NCBI GenBank assembly: GCA_963920635.1
Contig: OY987301.1
Location: 46,041,820-46,105,819 of the forward strand
Source: Pseudeuparius sepicola
Taxonomy: Eukaryota; Arthropoda; Insecta; Coleoptera; Anthribidae
Direction: 5' to 3'
Length of the DNA: 64,000 bases
Below, piece after piece: positions 23,878-34,676 of the stretch; the first letter of the stretch is position 1, and each line of letters begins with the position of its first letter. The position numbers and the translations under genes are program-made. Below the pieces are notes generated by a model. That model worked only from the letters and a program-made list of their open reading frames with translations, was not told where the DNA came from and ran no database searches.

Positions 23878-24271
23878 ATATGACTGACATTTGAATAATT
23901 TAAACGTTCTTCAAAAATGTTTTTTAAAAATTACCTACATACCTCAAATGAACCAGTAATAAGTATGATGCCTGTCCGATAGTATATATAAGCAATCCAC
24001 ACTTTTTGACACAAGGTAATTGTTTTGTTCTAGAATATTAGTTAACATTAAACGAGAAAAATACATACTAGCCAGATCGATCATTCCTATCAGACAAGAA
24101 ATAAAGGAGGCAAACAAGTTAGTAAATGTAATAAACATATTGGACAACGATGCTGTAGCTACTTGGCACCAAAGATCTATATAACTGTGTATCTGATAAT
24201 GTAAGATCAACTGTTAATTTAAGGTCGTGTAAAAATAGGATATATATACAGTTCGAGAACTCTAATCTGAC
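23878..24271. other. Non-coding DNA
   Basis: No supported feature; an 88-codon minus frame at 23944-24210 has no domain or splice context. Confidence 0.35.
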
Positions 24272-24347
24272 ACGCGAAAACCTCAGTCTGAGCGCCAGTG
24301 ATCCATAAGTAGCTTATTGTGCGTCGCTTAGACTGAGATTCCCGCGT
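24272..24347. repeat. Imperfect 76-base hairpin
   Basis: ACGCG..CTCAGTCTGAGCG on the left pairs with CGCTTAGACTGAG..CGCGT on the right, with a bulge of about five unpaired bases and a loop of about 29. Size and shape are compatible with a small-RNA precursor or a short MITE; the sequence alone does not decide. Confidence 0.5.
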
Positions 24348-24364
24348 ATATATATATATATATA

Positions 24365-24527
24365 CAGCGTGATCAGTTAAGGGCGGCCCTCGGCCGTTTC
24401 TAGGGATCTCTGGATCTCTGGATTTTCATTGAAATTATTTGGGTCACTTTTATTACTTTTTTACCGCATCTTTCTAGCTTGCACAGTTCCCGAGAAATGG
24501 CCGAGGGCCGCCCTTAACTGATCACGC
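24365..24527. mobile_element. Short MITE inside a TA microsatellite
   Basis: GCGTGATCAGTTAAGGGCGG with CCCTCGGCC at the left and its inverted copy at the right form near-perfect terminal repeats of about 30 bp. Both sides are TATATA runs, so a TA duplication is likely but not provable. Non-coding. Confidence 0.75.
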
Positions 24528-24529
24528 CA

Positions 24530-24571
<42 letters not shown>

Positions 24572-24580
24572 TATATATGG

Positions 24581-24631
<51 letters not shown>
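24528..24631. repeat. TA microsatellite
   Basis: About 100 bp of nearly pure TA dinucleotide repeat, broken twice by GGC. The short frame across it encodes only tyrosine/isoleucine repeats and is not a gene. Confidence 0.95.
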
Positions 24632-24634
<3 letters not shown>

Positions 24635-25288
24635 GATATACGTTCTTACAATAATTGTAATATTTTGGTTTTTTTAATTTATATTAAATTGTATAGTTTT
24701 GTTAATGCATTTATGGCTTCTTAGATATGATACTTTTGCATATGGACAAAAACAAGCAATTTCACAAAATGTATGTTTGTGGCAAATATTAAGAAAAAAT
24801 AGTAGAAATTGACACTATTTGAAATTTTTTTAAATAAGGTATTTATCGTCATATTTGAAAAAATGTAAAATTTGACAAATAAAAGAAACCGCCTGTTTGC
24901 TTTTGGTGCATTACTTTTCAAGGAAAATCGAGCAAAATTTATTGCTAAATCAAAATTTACCTGAATGAAGTAGATAATACAAAAATCCTTTATGATACGG
25001 AATTAGTAATTGGTTACACTGAATACACTTCCATATGTATACAAATGATGTTAACAAAATCAGATAAGGAAATCAAATCAAAAAACCAAGTTTGAAAGTA
25101 TATATGTTTTATTACGGCTCTATATTTCCGCCCGAAATAGGTAGCTTCAGGAGTATTCGGAATTTCAATATGCGTTTCCTTTAACAAAGTTGTAATGTAA
25201 TTTCCAGGAATATACGCGACCGTATTTTTGTATTACGGTCCCGTTACACTGATATAAGCAATAAAGCAGTCTGTTTTCTTTTTTATAG
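24632..25288. other. Non-coding DNA, possible intron
   Basis: AT-rich, without a recognised element. It ends in a pyrimidine-rich tract and AG before the candidate exon at 25289, so part of it may be intron. Confidence 0.4.
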
Positions 25289-25388
25289 GCACGTAGTTTC
25301 GGAGTCGGCTCCAATAAAATTGGACTTTAAATCTCTGATTGACGACGAAATCAAAATGAAATACGAGGAACTGGCGAGACGGTCGTAG
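25289..25388 (+). CDS. Candidate terminal exon, unrecognised host protein
   Basis: A strong splice-acceptor-like site (TGTTTTCTTTTTTATAG) ends at 25288. The following phase-1 frame reads HVVSESAPIKLDFKSLIDDE, IKMKYEELARRS and then TAG at 25386-25388. The peptide is charged, non-repetitive and looks like genuine protein sequence; the DNA matches no repeat in this window. If real, it is the last coding exon of a plus-strand gene with earlier exons at lower coordinates, possibly outside the window. I do not recognise the protein. Confidence 0.4.
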
Positions 25389-25883
25389 CGAAGCCTTGCG
25401 GACAGCACCTGAATTAAAATAACTTGTGTGTGCAAGTTATAGGCACTCCCAATTGGTTTTCAAATCTAGGTATACGTACCACGTACCTACTTCGTAATGA
25501 GACCATAACAAAACTATTACAGCGTGTAATCACGCAGTTCGGGTATATTTATGTAAGATTTCACCCCCTTTAAATTTGATATTTTTCGCCCTGGCAAAAA
25601 ATGGTAAAAACAAAAGTTGTGGCCAGTCTTCTTGCCATCTCAGCCCACTTTGCAGAAAACCAATAATAATTAACCATAAAATTTTCAAGATATGACCTAA
25701 ATGAGCCGTTTTTCTGTAAATTTCAGATTTTTGGAATCCGAATGGTCTCATGTCTCCAACAGTATATATACAATGTGTTTAACTTTGCGTCGAGACAATT
25801 CCGTATTTATCGAAATATTCGTTTATGTTCAAAAACATTTTTTAACCTATAGTACTCGAAGAAAATCGGACATTATTTCAGAG
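25389..25883. other. Non-coding DNA
   Basis: If the preceding exon is real this would hold its 3' untranslated region. No clear AATAAA was tied to it. No other feature supported. Confidence 0.3.
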
Positions 25884-26126
25884 GAAATTGGAGAGTATTT
25901 TCTGTGGTACGGCGCGAACGAAGGCTTCTCCGTTCAGCTACAAACAGACCGACTTGTGGTAGAACGTTCGACTAGCAAGCGAGAGGTCCCGGGTTCGACC
26001 CCCAGCGCTGACAGAAAATCCTTTTTAATTTTTCTGAAATAATGTCCGATTTTCTTTCTTTCATGTCCATTGGTCTACGTCCTATACGTATGAAAGTTCT
26101 TCTCCATTTCCATTTTCATTTTCAAT
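25884..26126 (+). repeat. First copy of a tRNA-like direct duplication
   Basis: This 243-bp copy matches 26244-26516. It starts at GAAATTGGAGAGTATTTTCT, carries the 3' half of the tRNA-like sequence (CTAGCAAGCGAGAGGTCCCG) and ends at CCATTTTCATTTTCAAT. It lacks about 30 bp, including the 5' acceptor and D-arm part, so its tRNA portion cannot fold. Confidence 0.85.
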
Positions 26127-26243
26127 CATTCCTTACGAGAGATTCGTAAGTGAGGGACTACACCAGCATGACTTCCAAGATGTATGGTGGTACAACTGTA
26201 TCTAACGTCAAGGTTGTGTCTATTAGTCTGGTGTGTTTCGGAA

Positions 26244-26516
26244 GAAATTGGAGAGTATTTTCTGTGGTACGGCGCGAACGAAGGCTTCTCCGTTCAGCTA
26301 CTATACAAACAGACCGACTTAATTTCAACGGTTCAGCGTAGTGTAGTGGCAGAACGTTTGCCTAGCAAGCGAGAGGTCCCGGGTTCGACCCCCGGCGCTG
26401 ACAGAAAATCCTTTTTAATTTTTCTGAAATAATGTCCGATTTTCTTTCTTTCATGTCCATTGGTCTACGTCCTATACGTATGAAAGTTCTTCTCCATTTC
26501 CATTTTCATTTTCAAT
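26244..26516 (+). repeat. Second copy of the tRNA-like direct duplication
   Basis: The 273-bp copy has the complete tRNA-like region and the same flanks as 25884-26126, about 117 bp downstream. Shared 5' flank (TGTGGTACGGCGCGAACGAA) and 3' flank show that more than the tRNA was copied, so this is either a segmental duplication or two inserts of a long SINE. Confidence 0.85.
26332..26402 (+). tRNA. tRNA-Ala(AGC)-like sequence; SINE head or pseudogene
   Basis: A cloverleaf can be drawn: acceptor strand TTCAGCG against CGCTGAC (first pair mismatched), A-box-like TAGTGTAGTGGCAGAACG, anticodon stem TTTGC/GCGAG with loop CTAGCAA (anticodon AGC), and T arm CCGGG-TTCGACC-CCCGG. The D stem is poor and the acceptor is imperfect, and a partial copy with the same long flanks lies upstream, so a tRNA-derived SINE or pseudogene is more likely than a working tRNA. 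Confidence 0.5.
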
Positions 26517-26785
26517 ATTTTGCAAATAAAAAAATTGCCCCGTTCAATTCATGCAGCCTACATAGATTTTTACTGCGTGTTACTTCGAAGATTTTTACTG
26601 CGTGTTACTACGAAAACAAGACACACCTATAAAACGGTTATTACTACTTTTTTGTTCATTATCGCTTTTTCTTTATTATTTTGACAGATATAGACACTAT
26701 TCAATTTAAAAAAAAAGAAATTCGGCTCTCTGTATATATGTTAAACAAGAATTTCCTATAAAGAATATCGGCCTCAATAGTCATA

Positions 26786-27588
26786 TAGACCGGGAGATAA
26801 TGACAGATTTTTGGACGTGATTTTACTCAGTATGCCTTGCAAAGGGCATTATGTGGCACATATTCTCACAATAATAAGGTATGAATCAGAGAGTCATCCT
26901 GGGTTCTTCATGTGAAAAACTGAGTTTTCAATTATTCGAAAAATATGCGTTTTGATATGATTTTATACAGGCTGCCATGTGTTTTATAATGAAGTTCAAA
27001 ATAGAAAAATCCTCTGAAAACCATAGGCATACCGTTAGGGTGGGTCCAAAGTTCTATTATTGCCACGTGATCTTGTATTTTAATAATTAATTTTTCCACG
27101 TTTCTGAACAGGCTGCCAATGAGAAGTATGCAAGTTCTTATTATGAAAATGCTGAAAAAAGGATGGCATACCTTTCGCGCATGTCCAAGTGCTGTTTAAA
27201 TTTAATGTTATTTCATCATTTAAACTGGTTATTCGATGTAAAGTGTACTTAGACATGCGCAAACGGTATGCCATCTTTTCTTCAGCAGTTTCATAACAAG
27301 AACTTTCATACTTCTCATTGACAGCCTGTTCAGAAACGTGGAAAAATTAATTATTAAAATATAAGATTTTTTTTTTGAACTTCATTATAAAACACATGGC
27401 AGCCTGTATAAAATCATATCAAAACGCATATTTTTCGAATAATTGAAAACTCAGTTTTTCACATGAAGAACCCATGATGACTCTCTGATTCATACCTTAT
27501 TATTGTGAGAATATGTGCCACATAATGCCCTTTGTAAGGCATACTGAGTAAAATCACGTCCAAAAATCTGTCACTATCTCCCGGTCCA
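26786..27588. mobile_element. Foldback element with about 350-bp arms
   Basis: Left ACCGGGAGATAATGACAG and right CTGTCACTATCTCCCGGT open arms that remain complementary inward through TTTTTGGACGTGATTTTACT, GGCATTATGTGGCACATATT and CAGGCTGCCAATGAGAAGTA. The left arm has about 60 extra bases near 27000-27065 that the right arm lacks. No transposase remnant or clear target duplication was found. Confidence 0.75.
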
Positions 27589-28218
27589 ATATTTTTATCT
27601 CCCCTATCTCCGGTTTCGCGATTTCCGTGTCCCGTAATACTGTCCATTATATTTTCTCTGACAATATTCACAGAATTAGTTTTTAATATAATGATTACTT
27701 TGTAGGAAGTAGAGAATGCGGTTGCATCTGAATTATTTTGAGAAAATCCGTGGTCGTGGTCAGTGGCAGCACTCCCGTATTATTATACTTTAGGCGCACA
27801 CACCCTTAGTTAATAAATCGATATTTAGTAGAAAAAATATAACAATTTTTGTCTTTCAATATACGTTGGAAATCGAAAAAAGCTATGAGTAGAGTTAATA
27901 TAATTGTTTATGCGGGCTTCTTGCATGTTAAAACTAAAACACATAAGGTTAGGGATATCCCGAGGTATATCCCTGTCCGACACGACATGCGGCAACAAAT
28001 AATAGGTTACAACAAAGCCTTCTTTCTGCAAGCTGAGAGCAAGCAGAGTCTTGGGTAATTGATGCGCAGGAGTGGTAGAGCGCTTACTACTGGTGTATAC
28101 TATAGTTTAACATTGCCTTTTAAAAAGACTAAATCTTGATTAAATGGCAAGAAAATACCCACCTTGCTTTCTTCCACTTTCGGGATACAATCTGGTAGAA
28201 ATAGGCAGAAATAGGCAC
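27589..28218. other. Non-coding DNA
   Basis: No supported gene. Around 28070, GGAGTGGTAGAGCGC resembles a pol III A box, but no B box follows at the expected distance. Confidence 0.35.
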
Positions 28219-28441
28219 ACAGAGGGAAGTCCCAAGACTTAACCGTACCACGTGCGTGGTATACAATATACATTTAAAAATAATCGTGTGTGGCCAAATT
28301 CTGTGAAATGCGCATTAAAGTCCATCAATTTGATTTTTAGCGTGCGCAGTAGTTAAGAGCCCCACAGACAGAGAGGGAAGACTGTTGACTTAACTGTACC
28401 ACGTGCGTGGTACATTTAAAAAGTATCGTGTGTGGCCAAAA
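28219..28441. repeat. Two direct copies of an about 79-bp unit
   Basis: CAGAGGGAAG, GACTTAAC.GTACCACGTG, CGTGGTA and TCGTGTGTGGCCAAA occur in order at about 28219-28297 and again at about 28363-28441. The second copy lies inside the 28353-28743 element; the first may be a partial older copy. GTACCACGTGCGTGGTAC in the unit is itself a small palindrome. Confidence 0.75.
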
Positions 28442-28743
28442 CCGCGCGTGTATGTGGCGACAAGCCACATACACGCGCCATTAGCGCGCCCGCATGTTCC
28501 TATGGTAGCTAATGGCTCTCTTTTTTAACATAAATAATGTCCGCAATAATGCAATTCTTCCAACAATATGGGAATATTTATGACGTTCTTGATAGTCACT
28601 ACTTTGTCCACCGGGCACGCTACTGTCTCGCTCTTTTATGAGTGCATGACATCACTGATAGACTATATAGACGCGCAAACTTAAACTTAAGGGAAAACGC
28701 AGACTTAATTGTGCGGTTTTAACTCTGTGTGCGGGGCTCTTAA
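28353..28743. mobile_element. 391-bp MITE, TTAAGAGCCCC ends
   Basis: TTAAGAGCCCCACAGACAGAG at the left is inverted at the right as CTCTGTGTGCGGGGCTCTTAA, with further partial pairing (GACTTAACTG, and CAGACTTAATTG). No target duplication was seen. A perfect 15-bp hairpin lies within. Confidence 0.65.
28444..28478. repeat. Perfect 15-bp GC-rich hairpin
   Basis: GCGCGTGTATGTGGC and GCCACATACACGCGC enclose GACAA, within the 28353-28743 element. Confidence 0.8.
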
Positions 28744-29516
28744 CGCATATTATAAGCCTAAAGAGCGGTTCATGCAATGCAATATGCACTGTGAACTTGG
28801 CAGAGAGCAACCAGGAAAAAGAGTAATTACCTACCTACCTAATTAGGAAGTACAAAATTGTTTTTTGTTAGATTTTTTCTGTAAATACTTGCAAATGTGC
28901 ACTATTTTTATTACATCAAAAACTATTGAACACAATTTGACAAATTACAAATTCATTATACGTAACTAGAAATACGTATCTCAATTTTATACTAGTTTTC
29001 TATAAAAACTCTACAGAATCACTTATTTAATTAAGTTGGCACGTAGCAACCGAATGAATGGGAGTTGATGTAGTATAACTACTTTTTGATAGAATCCAGA
29101 TAAGTTAAATAACTGCGATGTATAATACACAGCAAAATATAAAATTCAGATGAAACTTTCCTGCCTTTAGTTGCAAAATATACGAGAGAAAACTTGTAAT
29201 AATATCGTTTCAAAACGAAATAAAAACTTCTGAATTTATTAAAAAAGTTTTAATGCTCTCTCCCTTTATGTAGCAAGATTTATATTACCTGAAATTTTTG
29301 GAATGTTTTCGTATAAATGCCATTTTAATAAATTGCAGAAATTTAAACAATTTCACTACTTATCCATACAATAAAATAAAGTTGCTTTGAAGCGGGGTTT
29401 TTAAATTAGAAATACATTTTTTTATGCGGAAAAATATGGAAAGTACAATTCGGAGCGAAATTATCTTTTCTGTTTTTCCAAACAATTAGTAGTAGTTTGT
29501 TCAACGAGAGTGGATA
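28744..29516. other. Non-coding DNA
   Basis: AT-rich, no supported element or exon. Confidence 0.35.
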
Positions 29517-29518
29517 TA

Positions 29519-30364
29519 CAGGGTGGACCCAGATGGACTATACGATAGGTGATAGGTGTAAAAGACAAAAAAAAAAATCGAATTGAAACTTGAGCTTTGG
29601 GGGATCAGCCTTGCTTGATTAGAAACTAATTTTCACCGTATTTTTTATATTTTAAAAATCATGCAGGCCTTGACAGGTACAATTTATTCATTTTCAGTTG
29701 AGAAGTGTGAAGAAGTATGAATGGCACTTGTTGCCAGACTTCGCCTTTGTACAGGATACCTACATGTTTTGTACTGTATTCTTGCAATAAAGTCCTATTA
29801 TTATTATTATTATTATATACTGTATACTACCTTTTCCTTAGATATCGAAAAATGTTATTAGAAAAAGTTGTTCAGAATTCAAATACAATACCAAATTTTA
29901 AAACAATCGGCTCACTTCGATTTTTTTTTAAATTTTTCCATGTTTGCGGTTTTAGCGCAAATCAAGATCATTTATCGAAAAATTTTATCAGAAAATTTTT
30001 TTCAGAATGCTAATTTAAGACCATGTACTAAATTTTAAAACAATCGGCATACTTTGATTTTTTTTTCCAAAAAATCTAGTGGAAATTTGAAAAAAATCAA
30101 AGCCTGCCATTGTTTGGGGACTTAGATTTGCATTCTCGACAACTTTTTCCAATAAAATTTTTGGATATATCTTAAGGAAAACGTAGTTTACCTGAACTGA
30201 AAATGAATAAATTGCCCCTGTCAAAACCTGCTTGATTTTTAAAATATAAAAATATAGTGCAAATTAGTTTCTAATCAAGCAAGGCTGATTCCCAAAGGTC
30301 AAGTTTCAACTCGAAATTTTTTTGTCTTTTACACCTATTGTATAGTCGATCTGGGTCCACCCTG
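29519..30364. mobile_element. TA-flanked MITE interrupted by a LINE tail
   Basis: CAGGGTGGACCCAGATGGAC and its inverse GTCGATCTGGGTCCACCCTG (with two changes) form the ends, with TA at 29517-29518 and 30365-30366. The arms continue through TTGATTAGAAACTAATTT and AATTTATTCATTTTCAGTT, and the central part forms a further inverted pair around 29930-30070. The left arm is split by an insert at 29703-29826 that has no counterpart on the right. Confidence 0.85.
29703..29826 (+). mobile_element. Truncated LINE 3' end with ATT tail
   Basis: TTGTACTGTATTCTTGCAAT, then AAAG, then (ATT)n is the kind of short-repeat tail that ends jockey/I-type LINEs. The sequence lies between two halves of a MITE arm, and about four bases of the arm seem lost at the junction, as expected for a short 5'-truncated LINE insertion. 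No coding sequence remains. Confidence 0.5.
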
Positions 30365-30366
30365 TA

Positions 30367-31179
30367 TGATGTCTACATATATCGCACTAGCAGTGTTTAG
30401 GCTACTCGTTCGGCTATGGCACTAGGATGAAGGTTGAGCACAAAGGCTCAGTCGTTCGAATTGTAGAGTAGATATTTTTTACAAGCTTTTTTTATGTGTA
30501 ACAGCTGCTAACATGTTTTGATAAACGGTGAACATCATTTGGCAGAATTCAGCGACGTTTTGGAATAATTTTTTTTATTATTATTGTTAATAATTATTCG
30601 AGGAACAGGGCGCAAACGCGTCGACCTTATTTGGCCAAATTCAAAAATGGAAATGGAATAAATTAAGTTCAAGGGTTGCTTGATTTTCCAGCACGTCAAC
30701 ACTCGCCGGGAGAAGCTTACTGTGATTTGAAACCCTATATATATGGGAGTAGAAAAAAAACATTTTTATTATGTGCCTACAGAAAGTTTTTAATCCAAAC
30801 GTTACTACGTACATAATAGTATATGCCTGAGAATGGAGTACAAATAATTCTTGTGTAAACACTCCTATATTTCAATAAACTATTAAGTTAGAAAAATAAC
30901 TTTAGAATAAAAGTTGTAGCAAATCAAAAGTATTATATTTTAGTGTTAGAGAACGGTGGCAAAAATTTATATTTACATTGCACTGTTAATCACTTGCAAA
31001 ATGTTTTGTTTAGGTTAAGAGCCAGGTGAGGAAAATACAAAGTTTATTCATTTATTAGCGTTTTTATTTGTTCCTAAAACCAACTTAACAATTGGGCAAA
31101 AATATTAAATTTTGAAACACTAATAAAACAAATTATTTGATATTTAGAATAGAGAGAATTTTATTTATTAAAATAATAT
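30367..31179. other. Non-coding DNA with a weak tRNA-like patch
   Basis: At about 30390-30475 AGTGTTTAGGCTACTCG and CGTTCGAATTG could be decayed A and B boxes. Nothing else is supported. Confidence 0.3.
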
Positions 31180-32510
31180 TACTATTCAAAATATAAAGGA
31201 TCGTCTTCGGAAAATTCGGAAGAGTCGTCGTATTCTAAGGCAATAATAAGAGGCTCAATTTCCAATGTGTCGTCAATCAATTCATCAAGATTCCACATTT
31301 AATTTTTATCCGCAATAGCATTTCGCCAACTTTCTGCAGTAATAATGTCCAGTGAATTGATCATCAGCTGCTGTACATCCTTAAGCTTATAAGTAGTGTT
31401 ATGTCTTAGTAATATGTCCTTTCATTTGGGCCCATAATAAGCTTTATGCGGGGTTAATCTCCAAATGGTATGGCGGCAGTCGCTGCACAATTATACCACG
31501 TTCTTTACCATTTCGTCGTTAAATACTGACCTATGTATATGCTGCCTATGGCTATTTCTTAAAGTTTTTTTTACCATTTCTTGGTCAAATTGCACTTCTC
31601 GTTCAGACATTCAATAATCGCTTTTCTCCAAGAGCTCGTTAGAAGCTTATCCACTAGTCTAGAATGATAACTAGCATTATCCATTACAAGTATGGAATTA
31701 CTTGGTAACCGCTCTATCATTTGCTGAAAATATTCTTCAAATACATCGGCCGTGATTTCCTCGTGGTAATCTTTAGTATAATTGGATTGAAAGTCTAATA
31801 AACCACCATCTAAAAATCCATCCTACGACCTTTTACAGACGGAGAGTTTATACCTCTTGATCACCCTTCCATAAAAGCTTGCTGAGAACTTTGAATATTT
31901 TTGACTTTCCATTCTTTTGAAACAGTATACCTATACCTCGTTTAACCAAGTTTCATCCAGGTAAAAAATGTTTCTTCCCTCATTTTGAAATCTGCTTATC
32001 GCCCGTAGGCATTCCCTTCTCCGACAAAATGATTTCGTGTTTCTCTAAGAGAAGAGACTTTCGGTTCTGTTTCTCCCAGCCAAAATCCATGGCCTTAAGG
32101 ACTCTCTATAGTGTGGTTATATAACGACAGGCAAGTCGTTGACTTCATTCTTGCAAGATTTTATTTAATGTTAGTAGCTCTTTTTTATTGAAATAAAACT
32201 TGTGAACTCTTCTTATTGCATACTAAGCACCGCTGTCGGTTTGCGTTGGCTTCTTCCCTGGTTTCTTCTTAATGTCATTAAGTTCAACTCTGGTCCTTCT
32301 TTCTTTCTTAAATCTAATAAATGATCGCCTCTCCAACTCCAGTTATGTTCGAACATGCCACAACTATGCTGCGAACAGTGCTAGAGGGCTTCTGATATGT
32401 ACCAGTGCATCGTGAACATTCAAAACTACAGCTTTTCTCTAGCAGGCTTTTGCAAACCTGGTTCGAGGATCTTGGTATAATACATGAAATTGAAGCCATA
32501 CTACAACGAG
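31180..32510 (-). pseudogene. Decayed IS630/pogo-type DDE transposase
   Basis: Frame-shifted minus-strand translation gives an N-terminal part near 32500-32310, then VHKFYFNKKELLTLNKIL, LKAMDFGWEK, a helical stretch with NRKSLLLEKHEII, and near the low-coordinate end NTTYKLKDVQQLMINSLDII, TAESWRNAIADKN and an acidic tail DDSSEFSEDDPLYFE. The order (HTH, 'VH.FY...LPTL.K', 'T.KL.DV..L....', 'W...') fits a widespread group of arthropod DDE_3 transposases. Many stops and frameshifts make it dead. Terminal repeats were not identified. Confidence 0.65.
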
Positions 32511-32874
32511 TTTACTGTCAAACGACAAATGATTCAATTATTCCATTTATAAGGATGTTAGGCAAGTAGGTACCAGGTACCTACTTGCAACTTTTAGTAT
32601 CATTATAATAATAGGTAATATTAGATTTTTAATAATTTCCTGCATTAAAATTGCTAAGATAACGATAACGATAAATTATTTTCGTTAACAATATGGTTAT
32701 TTTCCGAAAGAGATTTTGACAATAAAAAAAAAACAAAATTCAGCATACGCTACTCATTTGTTAAACAACAACCATATTAAAAGCTTTTATTTAACTTGCA
32801 ATGTATGTATGTATGTATGTATGTATGTAATTTGTTCGGGTGGAATCTTGCAACTCAATTTTGAAGCAGATATC

Positions 32875-33362
32875 TTCAACCGATCGAGCTGAAATTTTGT
32901 ACACACGTTTAATTTGGATGACAATGCATGATTATATGTGTGACGTTATTCTAAATCCAACATGGCGGATCACCCAAGATGGCGGACTAGTTAAATTTCA
33001 ACCGATCGAGCTGAAATTTTGTACACACGTTTAATTTGGATGACAATGCATGATTATATGTGTGACGTCATTCTAAATCCAACATGGCGGAACACTCAAG
33101 ATGGCGGACTAGTTAAATTTCAACCGATCGAGCTGAAATTTTGTACACACGTTTAATTTGGATGACAATGCATGATTATATGTGTGACGTCATTCTAAAT
33201 CCAACATGGCGGAACACTCAAGATGGCGGACTAGTTAAATTTCAACCGATCGAGCTGAAATTTTGTACACACGTTTAATTTGGATGACAATGCATGATTA
33301 TAAGTGTGACGTCATTCTAAATCCAACATGGCGGAACACCCAAGATGGTCATTAGAAGGTCT
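32875..33362. repeat. 122-bp minisatellite, four copies
   Basis: CGATCGAGCTGAAATTTTGT starts units at 32881, 33003, 33125 and 33247. Copies are nearly identical and contain AACATGGCGGA and AAGATGGCGGACTAGTTAAA. The short frame across them is repeat-derived. Confidence 0.95.
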
Positions 33363-33480
33363 CCTCATTGAAGAGCTAGACTGTTCTAAACTAACCGGCA
33401 AACGACCTTGCAACAATGATGCGTTAACTGAGATGAATAGACTCAGACACCTGGCCAAACTAAAAATTACAAAATAAATT

Positions 33481-33796
33481 AAAAGTAAAAAAATATTTTT
33501 AAAAAAAGCTTTTATTTAAATGCGCTAAAAAGAATAAAATAATCTTTTCTTTTAAAACTTTTACTATCAACTTATAACGTCATTCCACAATTTATATGAT
33601 ATAAAAGCTTGTCGCGAGATTTAAGTTTTCAAACTAAGTAAATACCACTACTTAAATCTCGCGACAAGCTTTTATATCATATAAATTGTGGAATGACGTT
33701 ATAAGTTGATAGTAAAAGTTTTAAAAGAAAAGATTATTTTATTCTTTTTAGCGCATTTAAATAAAAGCTTTTTTTAAAAATATTTTTTTACTTTTA
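33481..33796. repeat. Near-perfect palindrome, 145-bp arms
   Basis: The arms 33481-33625 and 33651-33796 are inverted copies with few differences, joined by a 25-bp loop. Landmarks are AAGCTTTTATTTAAATGCGC, ATAACGTCATTCCACAATTT and AAGCTTGTCGCGAGATTTAAG, each mirrored. Confidence 0.9.
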
Positions 33797-33831
33797 ATTT
33801 ATTTTTAAAGATAATTTTTCTATTTTACGCC

Positions 33832-34304
33832 AAGGTTAGTATATAGGAAGGTTAGGACATTCGACGACTTGGAAGGGAAGGGGGGGTGAGAGAGGCAAGG
33901 GGACGAAAGGATGAATTTAAGTTGGTAGCATTTACACGTGAATTGGCGGTTTAGTAATAACTCCCTAAACATTTAACGCTTCCAGCCATAGGCGCACACA
34001 GACATATTTAGCATATGCATTTGAAGCTTGCAGTCAAAGGCGTGTCTTGTTAAGTTTACACGTAAATTTCTCATATTGCTTTGGCTATTTTCCCCCTTAA
34101 AATGTCTCGGTATTTTTTTGTTTTCTACTTTCGGTAACTGCGCTAACCCCTTCTGATACGCCATTGGCAACAAGCTGTGAAAAGAAGAAGAACTGTTGGT
34201 GGAGGCGGCACCGTCGCGCGACGTTGCCGGTGGCAGGTGACTACCTACCTTTGGTTTTGTTTAAGAATGGGGGAATGTCCTAACCTTCATATAAACTAAC
34301 CTTG
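33832..34304. mobile_element. 473-bp MITE, CAAGGTTAGT ends
   Basis: CAAGGTTAGTATATAGGAAG with GTTAGGACATTC at the left is inverted at the right with few changes. The interior contains a GC-rich patch (34195-34245) and no transposase remnant. No clear target duplication. Confidence 0.7.
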
Positions 34305-34676
34305 TTTGACACATTCATAATAAAAGAAAATGACGCCGCCTGTGGTTTACGATCATTTTATGTGGAACCACATCTGTGCATTTAATTTTTAATTGGGTTT
34401 TTCGCCACCAAACTGATTGAAAGACAACTTTTTCAAGTTGCCTCGAAAATTCATAAATTCTTAACACTGAATGAACGAAACTTTAAACGTGTAACTCAAA
34501 AAATAACTTCAACAAATTTGTTTTCTGAGCTTTCGGAGAATAAATCTTCCTCCTTTCTCAAAGATCATGTCACGTCAAAGTGAAGTGACAGATTAATAAA
34601 TTTCAGGTTAAAATGTCATGACAACAGAAACAATAGCCTAGCCACCTGCTTGATATTGTACCCTGTGTTCTATCTA

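Larger units (their letters stand above)
32775..33800. repeat. AAGCTTTTATTTAA foldback-plus-minisatellite element
   Basis: The left end is AAAAGCTTTTATTTAACTTG followed by an ATGT microsatellite (about 32803-32828), then a 122-bp minisatellite, then a long palindrome ending TTTAAATAAAAGCTTTTTTT. The same parts recur at 56548-57560, and partly at 10655-11110 and 4511-4800. No coding capacity; the mode of mobility is unknown, as no target duplication could be set. Confidence 0.7.

Noticed and set aside
26332..26402. Functional tRNA-Ala gene
   Set aside because: The D stem is poor, the acceptor has a mismatch, and the whole region with long flanks is duplicated in a broken form nearby.
32840..33034. 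64-codon frame with an acceptable start
   Set aside because: It crosses two units of a 122-bp minisatellite.
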